Shown here: piece by piece, positions 9,996-18,003 of the stretch
Position numbering within the stretch: position 1 is the stretch's first letter
How the letters are laid out: every line of letters begins with the position of its first letter
Position numbers and translations under genes: made by a program
Assembly (NCBI RefSeq): GCF_009821115.1
Contig: NZ_VYTY01000001.1
Location: 496,001-560,000, forward strand
Source: Nitrincola alkalisediminis
GTDB taxonomy: Bacteria > Pseudomonadota > Gammaproteobacteria > Pseudomonadales > Balneatricaceae
Length of the DNA: 64,000 bases
Direction: 5' to 3'
The notes under the pieces: generated by a model
Database searches by the model: none
What the model was told of the DNA's origin: nothing
What the model saw: the letters and a program-made list of their open reading frames with translations, nothing else

Positions 9996-10024
9996 CATCT
10001 TGTTAAGTGATAATAATAGAAAGT

Positions 10025-10231
10025 TTAAGCAAGTGACGGGTTTATCTGTATTGCAGAAACGCCAGACATGCCGTTCCAATGTGCTTCGCGTCCTTCACGC
10101 CATCCTGTCATCCAACAACTTCGCATATCCGCGTTGTTAACTGGGCATTCCTCGCGTGATTTTCCGCTGATGCCAGCATTAAAACCACGGTTGTACAGAG
10201 TGGAGCTGCGGTCACGTTTCTGTTTTCTCAT
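10025..10231 (-). CDS. rmf: Ribosome modulation factor
   Basis: A 68-residue basic protein with the Rmf signature: MRKQKRDR at the start, GFNAGISGKSREECP in the middle, then SCWMTGWREGRE. In stationary phase Rmf binds 30S subunits and drives pairing of 70S ribosomes into inactive 100S dimers. It is slightly longer than the E. coli protein because of an extra C-terminal tail. A GAGAGG ribosome site precedes the ATG. It is a single-gene unit convergent with pyrD and divergent from rlmKL, with an exact palindrome upstream. Confidence 0.93.
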   Translation of the reverse strand: MRKQKRDRSSTLYNRGFNAGISGKSREECPVNNADMRSCWMTGWREGREAHWNGMSGVSAIQINPSLA

Positions 10232-10262
10232 AGTACGCCTCTCATGTTTCTATTTATCATAG

Positions 10263-10286
10263 CGCGAAGGCTAATTGCACTTCGCG
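10263..10286 (-). promoter_or_regulatory. 7-bp palindrome upstream of rmf
   Basis: CGCGAAG (10263-10269) and CTTCGCG (10280-10286) are exact inverted copies separated by 10 bases, starting about 30 bases upstream of the rmf start. It could be a 5'-UTR hairpin or an operator. On the minus strand, TATGAT just after it and TATAGT near 10305 are possible -10 elements. The rest of the 289-base gap is AT-rich with no gene. Confidence 0.4.
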
Positions 10287-10520
10287 AGTGGCCGTGAGTT
10301 CACTATACTCACACCTTCATTAATAACGTAAATAAAAATCTTTTGCGATTGAAATTTGCTATGGTTGTTAAAGGTGCTGATAGTAAGTTTGTGTGTGCAG
10401 TTGCAAAAATATGAATATAATCAACTGATTGAGTAAATATTTCAAACATGTGTTTATGGATGAAAATTTTTCAGTTAGTCATTAAAGTTAAACAAATAAA
10501 TGTTGAGGTGCGAACTAAAC

Positions 10521-12680
10521 ATGCCAATTCAGAATGATGCGATGGGTATATCCTATTTTGTAACCTGTCCAAAAGGGTTGGAGGCGCTTCTTCTAGACGA
10601 AATTAACGCACTCGGTGCCATATCAGCTAAACAAACGGTAGCGGGCGTTGCGTGTGAGGGCGATAAAACTCTAGGGTATCGATTGTGTTTAGAGTCTCGT
10701 TTAGCGAGTCGAGTATTATTGCGCTTAGCTGAGGCTCCTGCAGCAACGCCTGACGCGTTGTATGACCTAGTGCAGTCCATCGACTGGCTTGAGCTGATGC
10801 GTCCTTCAGGGACCCTCAGTGTTGATTTTAACGGCCGTAGTGACGCCATCAATAACACTCACTTTGGGGCGTTAAAGGTTAAAGACGCTATTGTTGACCA
10901 AATACGCGGTGCAACAGGTCAGCGCCCCTCTATTGAAAAGCAGCAGCCGGATATACGTGTCAATGTTCATCTAGCGAAAGGGCAAGCGACAGTTTCGCTT
11001 GATATGTCGGGTGAGAGTTTGCATCGAAGAGGCTATCGCCAGCAAGCAGGTGAAGCGCCAATGAAAGAAAATTTGGCCGCCGCTGTCTTACTGAGAGCTG
11101 GGTGGAATAAAGACGTGTTTGATGCGGTGTTAGATCCTATGTGCGGATCTGGCACCTTGCTGATCGAAGCGGCAATGATTGCAGCGAATATTGCCCCTGG
11201 CTTGTATCGACACCAATTTGGCTTCACCCATTGGTTAACGCATGACCGTGGGTTGTGGAAGGAGTTGTGCGATGAAGCGCATGCGAAAGCAGAAGCTGGA
11301 AAAGTCGCCCTTACCGCACAATTCTATGGCTTTGATCAAGATGAGAAGGTCTTACATAAAGCGAAAGAAAACATACGTCGGGCTGGTTTAAGTGCGTTTA
11401 TTCGCGTTGAGTTGTCCGAATTAAGTGGACTTCAGTGTCCCCAGGATATTGAGAAGGGCTTATTGGTTACCAATCCGCCTTATGGTGAGCGGTTGGGCGA
11501 AACCGAAAACCTGATGTGCCTATACCAATTGCTGGGACAGCAGTTACGAAGCCAATTTGAGGGGTGGCGAGCGGCGGTCTTTACATCAAATCCTGACCTA
11601 TGCAAGGTCATGAAACTGAAGGCGCAGCGCTCCTACCAGTTGTTTAATGGTGCCTTAGAGAGCCGATTGTTTTTATATGAAGTCTTTGCGCAAGAGGATC
11701 GAGTTCAAGATGAAGCGAAAACGCTTGAGCTGACGGAGTCTGCGCAAATGGTCGCGAATCGAATTCAAAAAAATCAAAAAAACTTAGGGAAATGGATTAA
11801 AAAAGAAGGGATTGAGTGTTATCGCGTTTATGATGCGGATATTCCAGAATATGCTGTGGCTGTCGACTGCTACGGTGACGAAGTGATTGTTCAGGAGTAT
11901 CAGGCGCCTTCGTCAGTTGATCCTGTAAAAGCGTTTAGCCGCTTTAATGAAGCGGTTGCAGCGGTGGCTCAGGTGATGAACAAAAAGCCACAACAAATTG
12001 TCGTTAAGCGTCGTAAGCGCCAGCAGGGAACGGAGCAGTATGAGCGTCATGATACCACCGACCATTTTTTTGTGGTGACGGAGCTAGGTTGTAAGCTGTG
12101 GGTGAATCTTCATGATTACCTTGATACGGGGTTGTTTTTGGATCATCGGCCAGTGCGCCGCAAGATTCAGTCGATTGCTCAAGGTAAAAATGTTCTTAAT
12201 TTATTTTCATACACGGCGACAGCTAGCTTGCATGCAGCGGTGGGCGGTGCTAGTAGAACAACGAGTGTTGATATGTCGTCCACGTACCTTGATTGGGCGC
12301 GTCGCAATTTCGCCTTGAATGGATTGGATAATTCGAACCATCATTTTGTGCGAGAGGATTGTTTCAAATGGTTGGAGCGTCAGTCATCTGCGCAATATGA
12401 TTTGATTTTTATGGATCCACCAACTTTTTCAAATTCAAAACGAATGGAAGGGGTGTTGGATGTTCAGCGAGATCATGTTCGGTTGATTCACTTGGCGATG
12501 GGCTTGCTTAAAAAAGAGGGTTTGTTGATTTTTTCCAATAATTATCGTCGTTTCAAGTTAGACAGCGATGCGCTTCACGCCTATGAAGTGAAAGATGTGA
12601 CAGCAAGCACGATTGATCCTGATTTTAAGCGCAATGCAAAAATACATTGCTGTTTTGAAATCAAGCATAGTCAGGTATAA
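10521..12680 (+). CDS. rlmL: Bifunctional 23S rRNA methyltransferase RlmKL
   Basis: About 719 residues, two methyltransferases fused as in other Gammaproteobacteria. The N-terminal half (THUMP domain, then the catalytic NPPYGER motif) makes m2G2445. The C-terminal half (NLFSYTATASLHAA, then DPPTFSNS) makes m7G2069. SAM-binding DPMCGSGTLLIEAAM is intact. The frame opens at an ATG at 10500, but AGGTG at 10505-10509 favours the ATG at 10521; 10542 is also possible. A strong terminator separates it from the convergent gltA. Confidence 0.95.
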   Translation: MPIQNDAMGISYFVTCPKGLEALLLDEINALGAISAKQTVAGVACEGDKTLGYRLCLESRLASRVLLRLAEAPAATPDALYDLVQSIDWLELMRPSGTLSVDFNGRSDAINNTHFGALKVKDAIVDQIRGATGQRPSIEKQQPDIRVNVHLAKGQATVSLDMSGESLHRRGYRQQAGEAPMKENLAAAVLLRAGWNKDVFDAVLDPMCGSGTLLIEAAMIAANIAPGLYRHQFGFTHWLTHDRGLWKELCDEAHAKAEAGKVALTAQFYGFDQDEKVLHKAKENIRRAGLSAFIRVELSELSGLQCPQDIEKGLLVTNPPYGERLGETENLMCLYQLLGQQLRSQFEGWRAAVFTSNPDLCKVMKLKAQRSYQLFNGALESRLFLYEVFAQEDRVQDEAKTLELTESAQMVANRIQKNQKNLGKWIKKEGIECYRVYDADIPEYAVAVDCYGDEVIVQEYQAPSSVDPVKAFSRFNEAVAAVAQVMNKKPQQIVVKRRKRQQGTEQYERHDTTDHFFVVTELGCKLWVNLHDYLDTGLFLDHRPVRRKIQSIAQGKNVLNLFSYTATASLHAAVGGASRTTSVDMSSTYLDWARRNFALNGLDNSNHHFVREDCFKWLERQSSAQYDLIFMDPPTFSNSKRMEGVLDVQRDHVRLIHLAMGLLKKEGLLIFSNNYRRFKLDSDALHAYEVKDVTASTIDPDFKRNAKIHCCFEIKHSQV

Positions 12681-12697
12681 AGAGTCAGGGTGGATAA

Positions 12698-12737
12698 CCC
12701 TCCTAAGACTCACCTTTGGTGAGGTTAGGAGGGCTTT
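12698..12737. terminator. Terminator between rlmKL and gltA
   Basis: CCCTCCTAA (12698-12706) pairs exactly with TTAGGAGGG (12725-12733), and an inner CACC/GGTG extends the stem. CTTT follows. It lies between convergent genes and can serve both. Confidence 0.85.
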
Positions 12738-12753
12738 AAGACCTAAGGCTTAA

Positions 12754-14034
12754 TTATGCAGAAGGGTAGTCACGCTTTTTAGCGCCTGTGTAAAGCTGGC
12801 GTGGGCGACCAATACGGTTGGGGCTTGAATGGAACTCGTTCCAATGGGAAATCCAGCCAATGGTGCGAGACAGTGCAAATATAACTGTGAACATGCTTGT
12901 TGGAATGCCGATTGCTTTCAGAATGATACCTGAGTAGAAGTCGACGTTTGGATAGAGTTTTCTCTCAACAAAGTACGGATCTTCTAGTGCAATTTCTTCA
13001 AGGCGAGTTGCGATTTTTAATAATGGATCGTTCTCGATTCCGAGCTCACCTAAGACCTCATCGCAGGTTTTCTTCATGACTTTTGCGCGCGGATCAAAGT
13101 TGCGATAGACGCGATGTCCGAAGCCCATCAAGCGGAAAGAGTCTTCAGGGTCTTTGGCGCGTTGAATAAACTCTGGGATATTGGCTTCGTCGCCGATTTC
13201 TTCCAGCATGGTCAGTACTGCTTCGTTTGCACCACCATGTGCAGGTCCCCATAAAGCCGCAATGCCAGCAGCAATACATGCAAATGGATTGGCGCCTGAT
13301 GAGCCCGCCAAACGAACGGTAGATGTTGATGCGTTTTGTTCATGATCAGCATGCAGTGTGAAAATTCGATCCATTGCGCGAACAAGGATTGGGTTGGCAA
13401 CGTAATCTGCACAGGGCGTTGAGAACATCATACGCAAAAAGTTTTCAGCATAGGTGTTGTCATTGCGTGGATGCATGAATGGCTGGCCAATAGAATACTT
13501 ATAACACATGGCCGCCAACGTGGGCATTTTTGCAATCAAACGATACGCACAAACTTCGCGGTGATGCGCATTATTGATGTCCAGTGAGTCATGGTAGAAG
13601 GCAGATAGAGCGCCGACAACACCACACATGATCGCCATGGGGTGCGCATCGCGGCGGAAACCTTTAAAGAAGGCGCTTAGTTGCTCGTGCACCATTGTGT
13701 GATTGGAAATGGTGTTGTTGAAAACAGCTTTTTGTTGTTCGGTTGGGAGTTCACCGTTTAGTAATAAGTAGCAAACTTCCAAGTAATCAGACTTTTCAGC
13801 GAGTTGCTCGATTGGGTATCCGCGATGCAGAAGAATGCCCTTGTCGCCATCGATGTAAGTAATTTGTGATTCACAGGCCGCAGTCGACACGAAGCCAGGG
13901 TCATATGTGAATAGGCCTTTGCTAGTCAAAGGACGAACATCAATGACGTCGGGGCCCTCTGTTCCGGAGTAAACGGGTAATTCAATCGTTCCATCCAGAC
14001 CATCGACCGTCAAACGTGCTTTCTTGTCAGCCAT
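12754..14034 (-). CDS. gltA: Citrate synthase (type II, hexameric)
   Basis: A 426-residue enzyme condensing oxaloacetate and acetyl-CoA to citrate, the entry to the TCA cycle. It has the N-terminal beta-rich region of Gram-negative type II enzymes, the active-site stretch [14 protein letters not shown], and the C-terminal [12 protein letters not shown]. The ATG is preceded by AGGAGCC at good spacing. It is transcribed away from the sdh-suc operon, as in Pseudomonas. A close-to-consensus promoter lies about 95-120 bases upstream. Confidence 0.97.
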   Translation of the reverse strand: MADKKARLTVDGLDGTIELPVYSGTEGPDVIDVRPLTSKGLFTYDPGFVSTAACESQITYIDGDKGILLHRGYPIEQLAEKSDYLEVCYLLLNGELPTEQQKAVFNNTISNHTMVHEQLSAFFKGFRRDAHPMAIMCGVVGALSAFYHDSLDINNAHHREVCAYRLIAKMPTLAAMCYKYSIGQPFMHPRNDNTYAENFLRMMFSTPCADYVANPILVRAMDRIFTLHADHEQNASTSTVRLAGSSGANPFACIAAGIAALWGPAHGGANEAVLTMLEEIGDEANIPEFIQRAKDPEDSFRLMGFGHRVYRNFDPRAKVMKKTCDEVLGELGIENDPLLKIATRLEEIALEDPYFVERKLYPNVDFYSGIILKAIGIPTSMFTVIFALSRTIGWISHWNEFHSSPNRIGRPRQLYTGAKKRDYPSA

Positions 14035-14125
14035 AGTTGGCTCCTATCATTCGGTTTAATTACAACGACTTGTGACCAGTCGTTTGATTACACTGTTGAG
14101 AATTGACCTAGTTAAGGACGGTACA

Positions 14126-14153
14126 ACTATAAAGTTTGTCACGCGATTGTCAA
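14126..14153 (-). promoter_or_regulatory. gltA sigma-70 promoter
   Basis: Read on the minus strand, a perfect -35 TTGACA (14148-14153) and a -10 TATAGT (14126-14131, five of six) are 16 bases apart. This predicts a transcript start near 14119 and a leader of about 85 bases before gltA. Confidence 0.75.
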
Positions 14154-14215
14154 TTAAACCTAAAGGCGAATATTGCGCCGCAACATCAAAAAATTCGAAC
14201 GGAGGTGATCAACTC

Positions 14216-14284
14216 ATGAGAAATGGCCTTATAATACGTGGGTTCGAAGAAAGGCATGCTCTGCAAGCCACGGTTTATGCTTAG
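14216..14284 (+). CDS. Possible 22-residue leader peptide upstream of sdhC
   Basis: An ATG at 14216 opens a 22-codon frame ending in TAG at 14282-14284. It is preceded by GGAGGTGATC (14201-14210), ten bases exactly complementary to the 3' end of 16S rRNA. The predicted peptide is basic in its first half (MRNGLIIRG start) and has no obvious hydrophobic helix. It lies upstream of the best sdh promoter, so it would need transcription from a promoter closer to gltA. It resembles nothing I know; it could be a real small protein, a leader peptide, or chance. Confidence 0.4.
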   Translation: MRNGLIIRGFEERHALQATVYA

Positions 14285-14312
14285 ACCATTGTTGTACATG
14301 CGTGATATCGCG

Positions 14313-14341
14313 TTGTATTCAAGGGTTGAAGTGACTATACT
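14313..14341 (+). promoter_or_regulatory. Candidate sdhCDAB promoter
   Basis: TTGTAT (14313-14318) and TATACT (14336-14341, five of six) are 17 bases apart. Transcription would start near 14348 and leave a 5' leader of about 130 bases that contains the tandem repeat. A second TATAAT at 14230-14235 has no good -35. Confidence 0.55.
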
Positions 14342-14370
14342 CCGTGGCCTGAGTTGACATTGTACTTATG

Positions 14371-14407
14371 TGTGCAATGCCACAAATGTGCAATGCCAGT
14401 TCGGCAT
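14371..14407 (+). repeat. Tandem 12-bp repeat and hairpin in the sdhC leader
   Basis: TGTGCAATGCCA occurs exactly at 14371-14382 and 14387-14398. The second copy can pair its ATGCC with GGCAT at 14403-14407 around a 5-base loop. The first copy contains the same ATGCC, so two alternative hairpins are possible. Confidence 0.6.
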
Positions 14408-14480
14408 CCCGAGCTACTGCTTCTGAGCACTTCCAAACAACCAAGTCCTGCAAAGGGACCCAAAAGTGTGAACTAGAGCC

Positions 14481-14858
14481 GTGAACAAAAAAAGACCTGT
14501 AAACTTAGATCTTCAAACGATTAAATTGCCGATTACGGCGATCACATCCATTCTGCACCGCGTAACAGGTGTAGCGTTGTTCTTCGGCGCTATATTTGCA
14601 GTGTATCTACTTGGGCTATCGCTCGAGTCTGAGGCTGGCTTTGCCGCTGCCTCTGACTTAATGAACAATAGCTTCTTGGCGAAATTGATAGCGTGGGGAC
14701 TTGTGTCTGCCTTGCTTTACCACTTCGTAGCAGGAGTCAAGCATCTAGTCATGGACTTGGGTCACTGTGAAGAATTGGAAAGTGGCAAACAGGCCGCTAA
14801 AGTTACGTTGATCGTAGCTGGCGTATTAGTCCTTCTTGCAGGAGTGTGGATATGGTAA
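14481..14858 (+). CDS. sdhC: Succinate dehydrogenase cytochrome b556 subunit
   Basis: A 125-residue membrane anchor with three hydrophobic helices (about 28-50, 66-88, 105-124). The family signature HRVTGVALFF is present, and the haem-ligand histidine region is YHFVAGVKHLVMD. With SdhD it holds the enzyme in the inner membrane and binds haem b and quinone. The start is GTG, with an in-frame stop just upstream, so no longer form exists. The ribosome site is weak. First gene of the sdhCDAB operon; it overlaps sdhD. Confidence 0.95.
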   Translation: MNKKRPVNLDLQTIKLPITAITSILHRVTGVALFFGAIFAVYLLGLSLESEAGFAAASDLMNNSFLAKLIAWGLVSALLYHFVAGVKHLVMDLGHCEELESGKQAAKVTLIVAGVLVLLAGVWIW

Positions 14859-15199
14859 CTAGCATTACGAGTTTTGGCCGTAGTGGTCTTTATGACTGGA
14901 TGATGCAGCGCGTAACCGCTGTTGTCCTTATGGCATATACGATCTTTATGATCGGGTATCTTCTTTTTAACCCAAGTCTGGATTATGCACAGTGGAGCGG
15001 TCTGTTCTCAGGCACGGCTATGCGTATCTTTACGTTGTTAGCAATCTTGTCTATGGCGGCTCACGCTTGGATAGGCCTGTGGTCAGTTTCAACTGACTAC
15101 ATCAAGATTACTAGCCTTCGGTTTGTTTTTCAGTCCGTATGTGGCCTGCTCGCGTTTATTTACGTTGTGTGGGGCATTCAGATTCTGTGGGGTGCTTAA
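14852..15199 (+). CDS. sdhD: Succinate dehydrogenase hydrophobic membrane anchor subunit
   Basis: About 115 residues with three membrane helices. SFGRSGLYDWMMQRVTAVVL and HAWIGLWSVSTDYIK match the family, including the conserved HAW helix contacting haem and quinone. The ATG at 14852 overlaps the end of sdhC by seven bases, which suggests coupled translation. A GTG two codons earlier is also in frame, but homologues begin at the chosen Met-Val. Confidence 0.94.
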   Translation: MVTSITSFGRSGLYDWMMQRVTAVVLMAYTIFMIGYLLFNPSLDYAQWSGLFSGTAMRIFTLLAILSMAAHAWIGLWSVSTDYIKITSLRFVFQSVCGLLAFIYVVWGIQILWGA

Positions 15200-15202
15200 G
15201 AG

Positions 15203-16975
15203 ATGTCTAATCTTCGTACATTAAGTTTCGACGCGATTGTTGTCGGAGGTGGTGGTGCTGGTATGCGTGCTGCTTTGCAGTTGGCGCAATCAGGTCTTAA
15301 AACCGCATGCGTGACAAAAGTGTTTCCAACACGCTCTCATACGGTATCAGCGCAAGGTGGTATTACCTGTGCAATTGCAAGTGCGGACCCTAATGATGAT
15401 TGGCGCTGGCACATGTACGATACCGTCAAGGGATCTGATTACATCGGAGATCAAGACGCTATCGAATATATGTGCTCTGTCGGACCGCAAGCTGTATTCG
15501 AATTGGACCACATGGGATTGCCTTTCTCACGTACAGAGACAGGTCGCATTTATCAGCGTCCATTTGGTGGTCAGTCTAAAAACTTTGGTGAGGGCGGCCA
15601 AGCGGCTCGTACCTGTGCAGCGGCTGACCGTACTGGGCATGCGTTATTGCATACGTTGTATCAGGCGAACATGAAAGCGGGCACCACCTTTTTGAATGAG
15701 TGGTATGCCGTTGATTTGGTCAAAAATGCAGACGGTGCCGTCGTCGGAACGATTGCAATTTGCATTGAAACCGGTGAAACCGTTTACATCAAGTGTAAAG
15801 CAACAGTGTTGGCAACTGGTGGCGCAGGCCGTATTTACGCGTCAACCACTAACGCATTGATAAACACAGGTGACGGCATAGGTATGGCGTTGCGCATCGG
15901 TGTTCCTGCTCAGGACATGGAAATGTGGCAGTTCCATCCAACCGGTATTGCCGGTGCGGGTACTCTGGTAACAGAGGGTTGTCGTGGAGAAGGTGGTTAC
16001 CTGATCAATAAAGACGGCGAACGCTTCATGGAGCGCTATGCACCGAATGCGAAAGATCTGGCGGGTCGTGATGTAGTTGCCCGTTCAATGATCCTAGAGA
16101 TTCTTGAAGGGCGTGGTTGTGGACCTGATGGTGATCACGTGTTGCTTAAGCTAGATCACTTGGGTGAAGAAGTACTTCATTCTCGTCTGCCAGGTATCTG
16201 TGAACTTTCTAAGACCTTTGCGGCTGTCGACCCAGTTAAAGAGCCTATCCCCGTTGTGCCAACCTGCCATTATATGATGGGTGGATTGCCAACTAACATC
16301 GGTGGTCAAGTATTAGCGCCTGATGCTGAGGGTGTTGATCACTTGGTGCCGGGTCTGTTTGCTTGTGGTGAAGCGGCGTGTGTGTCTGTGCATGGTGCAA
16401 ACCGTCTGGGTGGTAACTCACTGCTTGACTTGGTTGTCTTTGGTCGTGCAGCGGGCATGCACATTGAAGAGCAAATGCGTGAAGGCTACGAAGTTAAAGA
16501 CGCCACAGATGCTGACGTCGAAGCGGCAATGGCACGTCTCAATCGTTTGAATAATTCAACGTCAGGTGAGCGTGTTGCTGATGTCAGAAAAGAACTACAA
16601 AGTACAATGCAATTGTATTTTGGTGTGTTCCGTGACGGTCCTAGCATGGAAAAAGGTTTGGGCTTATTAAAAGATATTCGTAAGAAAGTCGAAAACCTGT
16701 ATCTAGAAGATAAGAGCCAAGCGTTCAACACGTCACGTATCGAAGCACTTGAGTTGGAAAACTTACTTGAAGTGGCGGAAGCGACAGCGATTGCAGCTGT
16801 TGAGCGTAAAGAATCACGTGGTGCACATGCTCGTAATGACTTCACTGAGCGTGACGATGAAAATTGGTTGTGCCATTCGGTCTATTTCCCGGTAGAAAAG
16901 CGTATAGGTAAGCGTGCAGTTAACTTTGCACCTAAAACTATGGACGCGTTCCCACCGAAGATTAGAACTTACTAA
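15203..16975 (+). CDS. sdhA: Succinate dehydrogenase flavoprotein subunit
   Basis: A 590-residue catalytic subunit oxidising succinate to fumarate with covalent FAD. The dinucleotide motif [12 protein letters not shown] is at the N-terminus, [10 protein letters not shown] carries the histidine that bonds FAD, and HPTGIAGAG and the C-terminal arginine/histidine active-site regions are intact. The start lies four bases after the sdhD stop with a GA-rich ribosome site. The length is normal for the family. Confidence 0.97.
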   Translation: MSNLRTLSFDAIVVGGGGAGMRAALQLAQSGLKTACVTKVFPTRSHTVSAQGGITCAIASADPNDDWRWHMYDTVKGSDYIGDQDAIEYMCSVGPQAVFELDHMGLPFSRTETGRIYQRPFGGQSKNFGEGGQAARTCAAADRTGHALLHTLYQANMKAGTTFLNEWYAVDLVKNADGAVVGTIAICIETGETVYIKCKATVLATGGAGRIYASTTNALINTGDGIGMALRIGVPAQDMEMWQFHPTGIAGAGTLVTEGCRGEGGYLINKDGERFMERYAPNAKDLAGRDVVARSMILEILEGRGCGPDGDHVLLKLDHLGEEVLHSRLPGICELSKTFAAVDPVKEPIPVVPTCHYMMGGLPTNIGGQVLAPDAEGVDHLVPGLFACGEAACVSVHGANRLGGNSLLDLVVFGRAAGMHIEEQMREGYEVKDATDADVEAAMARLNRLNNSTSGERVADVRKELQSTMQLYFGVFRDGPSMEKGLGLLKDIRKKVENLYLEDKSQAFNTSRIEALELENLLEVAEATAIAAVERKESRGAHARNDFTERDDENWLCHSVYFPVEKRIGKRAVNFAPKTMDAFPPKIRTY

Positions 16976-16987
16976 GGGGTTGTTATA

Positions 16988-17692
16988 ATGCTGGTAAGTG
17001 TATATCGCTATAATCCTGAAAAGGACAATGCACCCTATATGCAGGATATCCATATAGATATTCCTGGTGGAAAAGACATCATGGTGTTGGATCTCCTTCA
17101 GCTGCTGAAAGAGAAAGACACAACATTAACGTTTAGACGTTCGTGCCGTGAAGGTGTTTGCGGTTCGGATGGTATGAACATGAATGGCAAAAACGGCTTG
17201 GCATGTATCACGCCTTTGTCGCAAGTGGTTGAAAAAGATAAGCTGGTATTGCGCCCGCTTCCTGGCTTGCCTGTGATTCGTGACCTCGTCATCGATATGT
17301 CGCAGTTTTATCGTCAATATGAGAAGGTTAAGCCTTTCTTGATCAACGATACGCCTGCGCCTGCAATCGAGCGTTTGCAATCACCTGAAGATCGTGCTGA
17401 GTTGGATGGTTTGTACGAGTGTATTCTATGTGCATGTTGTTCAACGGCCTGTCCTTCATTCTGGTGGAATCCAGATAAGTTCATTGGGCCTTCTGGTTTG
17501 CTGCAGGCATATCGATTCTTAGCCGATACGCGTGACACCGCTCGTGATCAGCGTTTATCTGAGCTTGATGACCCATTCAGTGTTTTCCGCTGTCATGGTA
17601 TCATGAACTGTGTGAATGTCTGTCCTAAGGGGTTAAACCCTACCAAGGCGATAGGTAAAATCAGAAATATGCTCTTGCAGCGTGCGACCTGA
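16988..17692 (+). CDS. sdhB: Succinate dehydrogenase iron-sulfur subunit
   Basis: A 234-residue electron-transfer subunit. The [2Fe-2S] cluster ligands are in CREGVCGSDGMNMNG, and the [4Fe-4S] and [3Fe-4S] ligands are in CILCACCSTACPSFWWN and CHGIMNCVNVCPKGLNP. It carries electrons from SdhA flavin to quinone at the membrane anchor. It follows sdhA by 12 bases with an AAGGGG ribosome site and is followed by a strong terminator. Confidence 0.97.
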   Translation: MLVSVYRYNPEKDNAPYMQDIHIDIPGGKDIMVLDLLQLLKEKDTTLTFRRSCREGVCGSDGMNMNGKNGLACITPLSQVVEKDKLVLRPLPGLPVIRDLVIDMSQFYRQYEKVKPFLINDTPAPAIERLQSPEDRAELDGLYECILCACCSTACPSFWWNPDKFIGPSGLLQAYRFLADTRDTARDQRLSELDDPFSVFRCHGIMNCVNVCPKGLNPTKAIGKIRNMLLQRAT

Positions 17693-18003
17693 TTAGTACT
17701 TTCCCTTAAAACGGCGCTTATGCGCCGTTTTTATTATAATAATATAACAAAATGTTACAATGAGACTCGTTCAGTACCCAAAGGTCTATGTTACGTGGAA
17801 GCTTATTTTCTGTAGAATTTCATGTGCATGATCTGTGTTAACCTATGCCTAAACGTCGTAAAATAGCCTGATGTAATTAGGCTGATACAGCGGCTGGCAA
17901 ACATTACAACAATCGGTAATTAGCAGCGAGGCAGCGTTCTAAACGTTAAGGATATGGTGCAGCCTTATCGAATAGCTTCCTCCAGACTCAGGGTGAAAAA
18001 ATA
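17693..18003 (+). other. sdhB-sucA intergenic region
   Basis: This 311-base gap begins with the sdhB terminator. The rest is AT-rich, with a short inverted repeat (AGCCT 17865-17869, AGGCT 17879-17883) and no clear consensus promoter; TAAAAT near 17860 is the best -10 guess. A 16-codon frame (17954-18004) ends in a TAATG overlap with sucA but has poor ribosome-site spacing. An AGGGTG ribosome site precedes sucA. Confidence 0.5.
17708..17734 (+). terminator. Terminator after sdhB
   Basis: A 10-bp perfect stem (17708-17717 with 17722-17731, GGCGC core) and a 4-base loop are followed by a T-run. It separates sdhCDAB from sucAB, so the suc genes need readthrough or their own promoter. Confidence 0.9.

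Larger units (their letters stand above)
14035..14480. other. gltA-sdhC divergent regulatory region
   Basis: This 446-base gap separates citrate synthase from succinate dehydrogenase. It holds a gltA promoter, a candidate sdh promoter, a small inverted repeat in the gltA leader (ACGACT 14065-14070 with AGTCGT 14078-14083), a short leader ORF with a very strong ribosome site, and a tandem 12-bp repeat. A plus-strand TTGTCA at 14147-14152 overlaps the gltA -35 on the other strand, so divergent polymerases could compete. No tRNA or other gene is seen. Confidence 0.7.

Noticed and set aside
14072-14215. In-frame extension upstream of the 22-codon leader ORF.
   Set aside because: No ribosome site at the extended starts, and it overlaps the gltA promoter. 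Only the short ATG form has a strong site.
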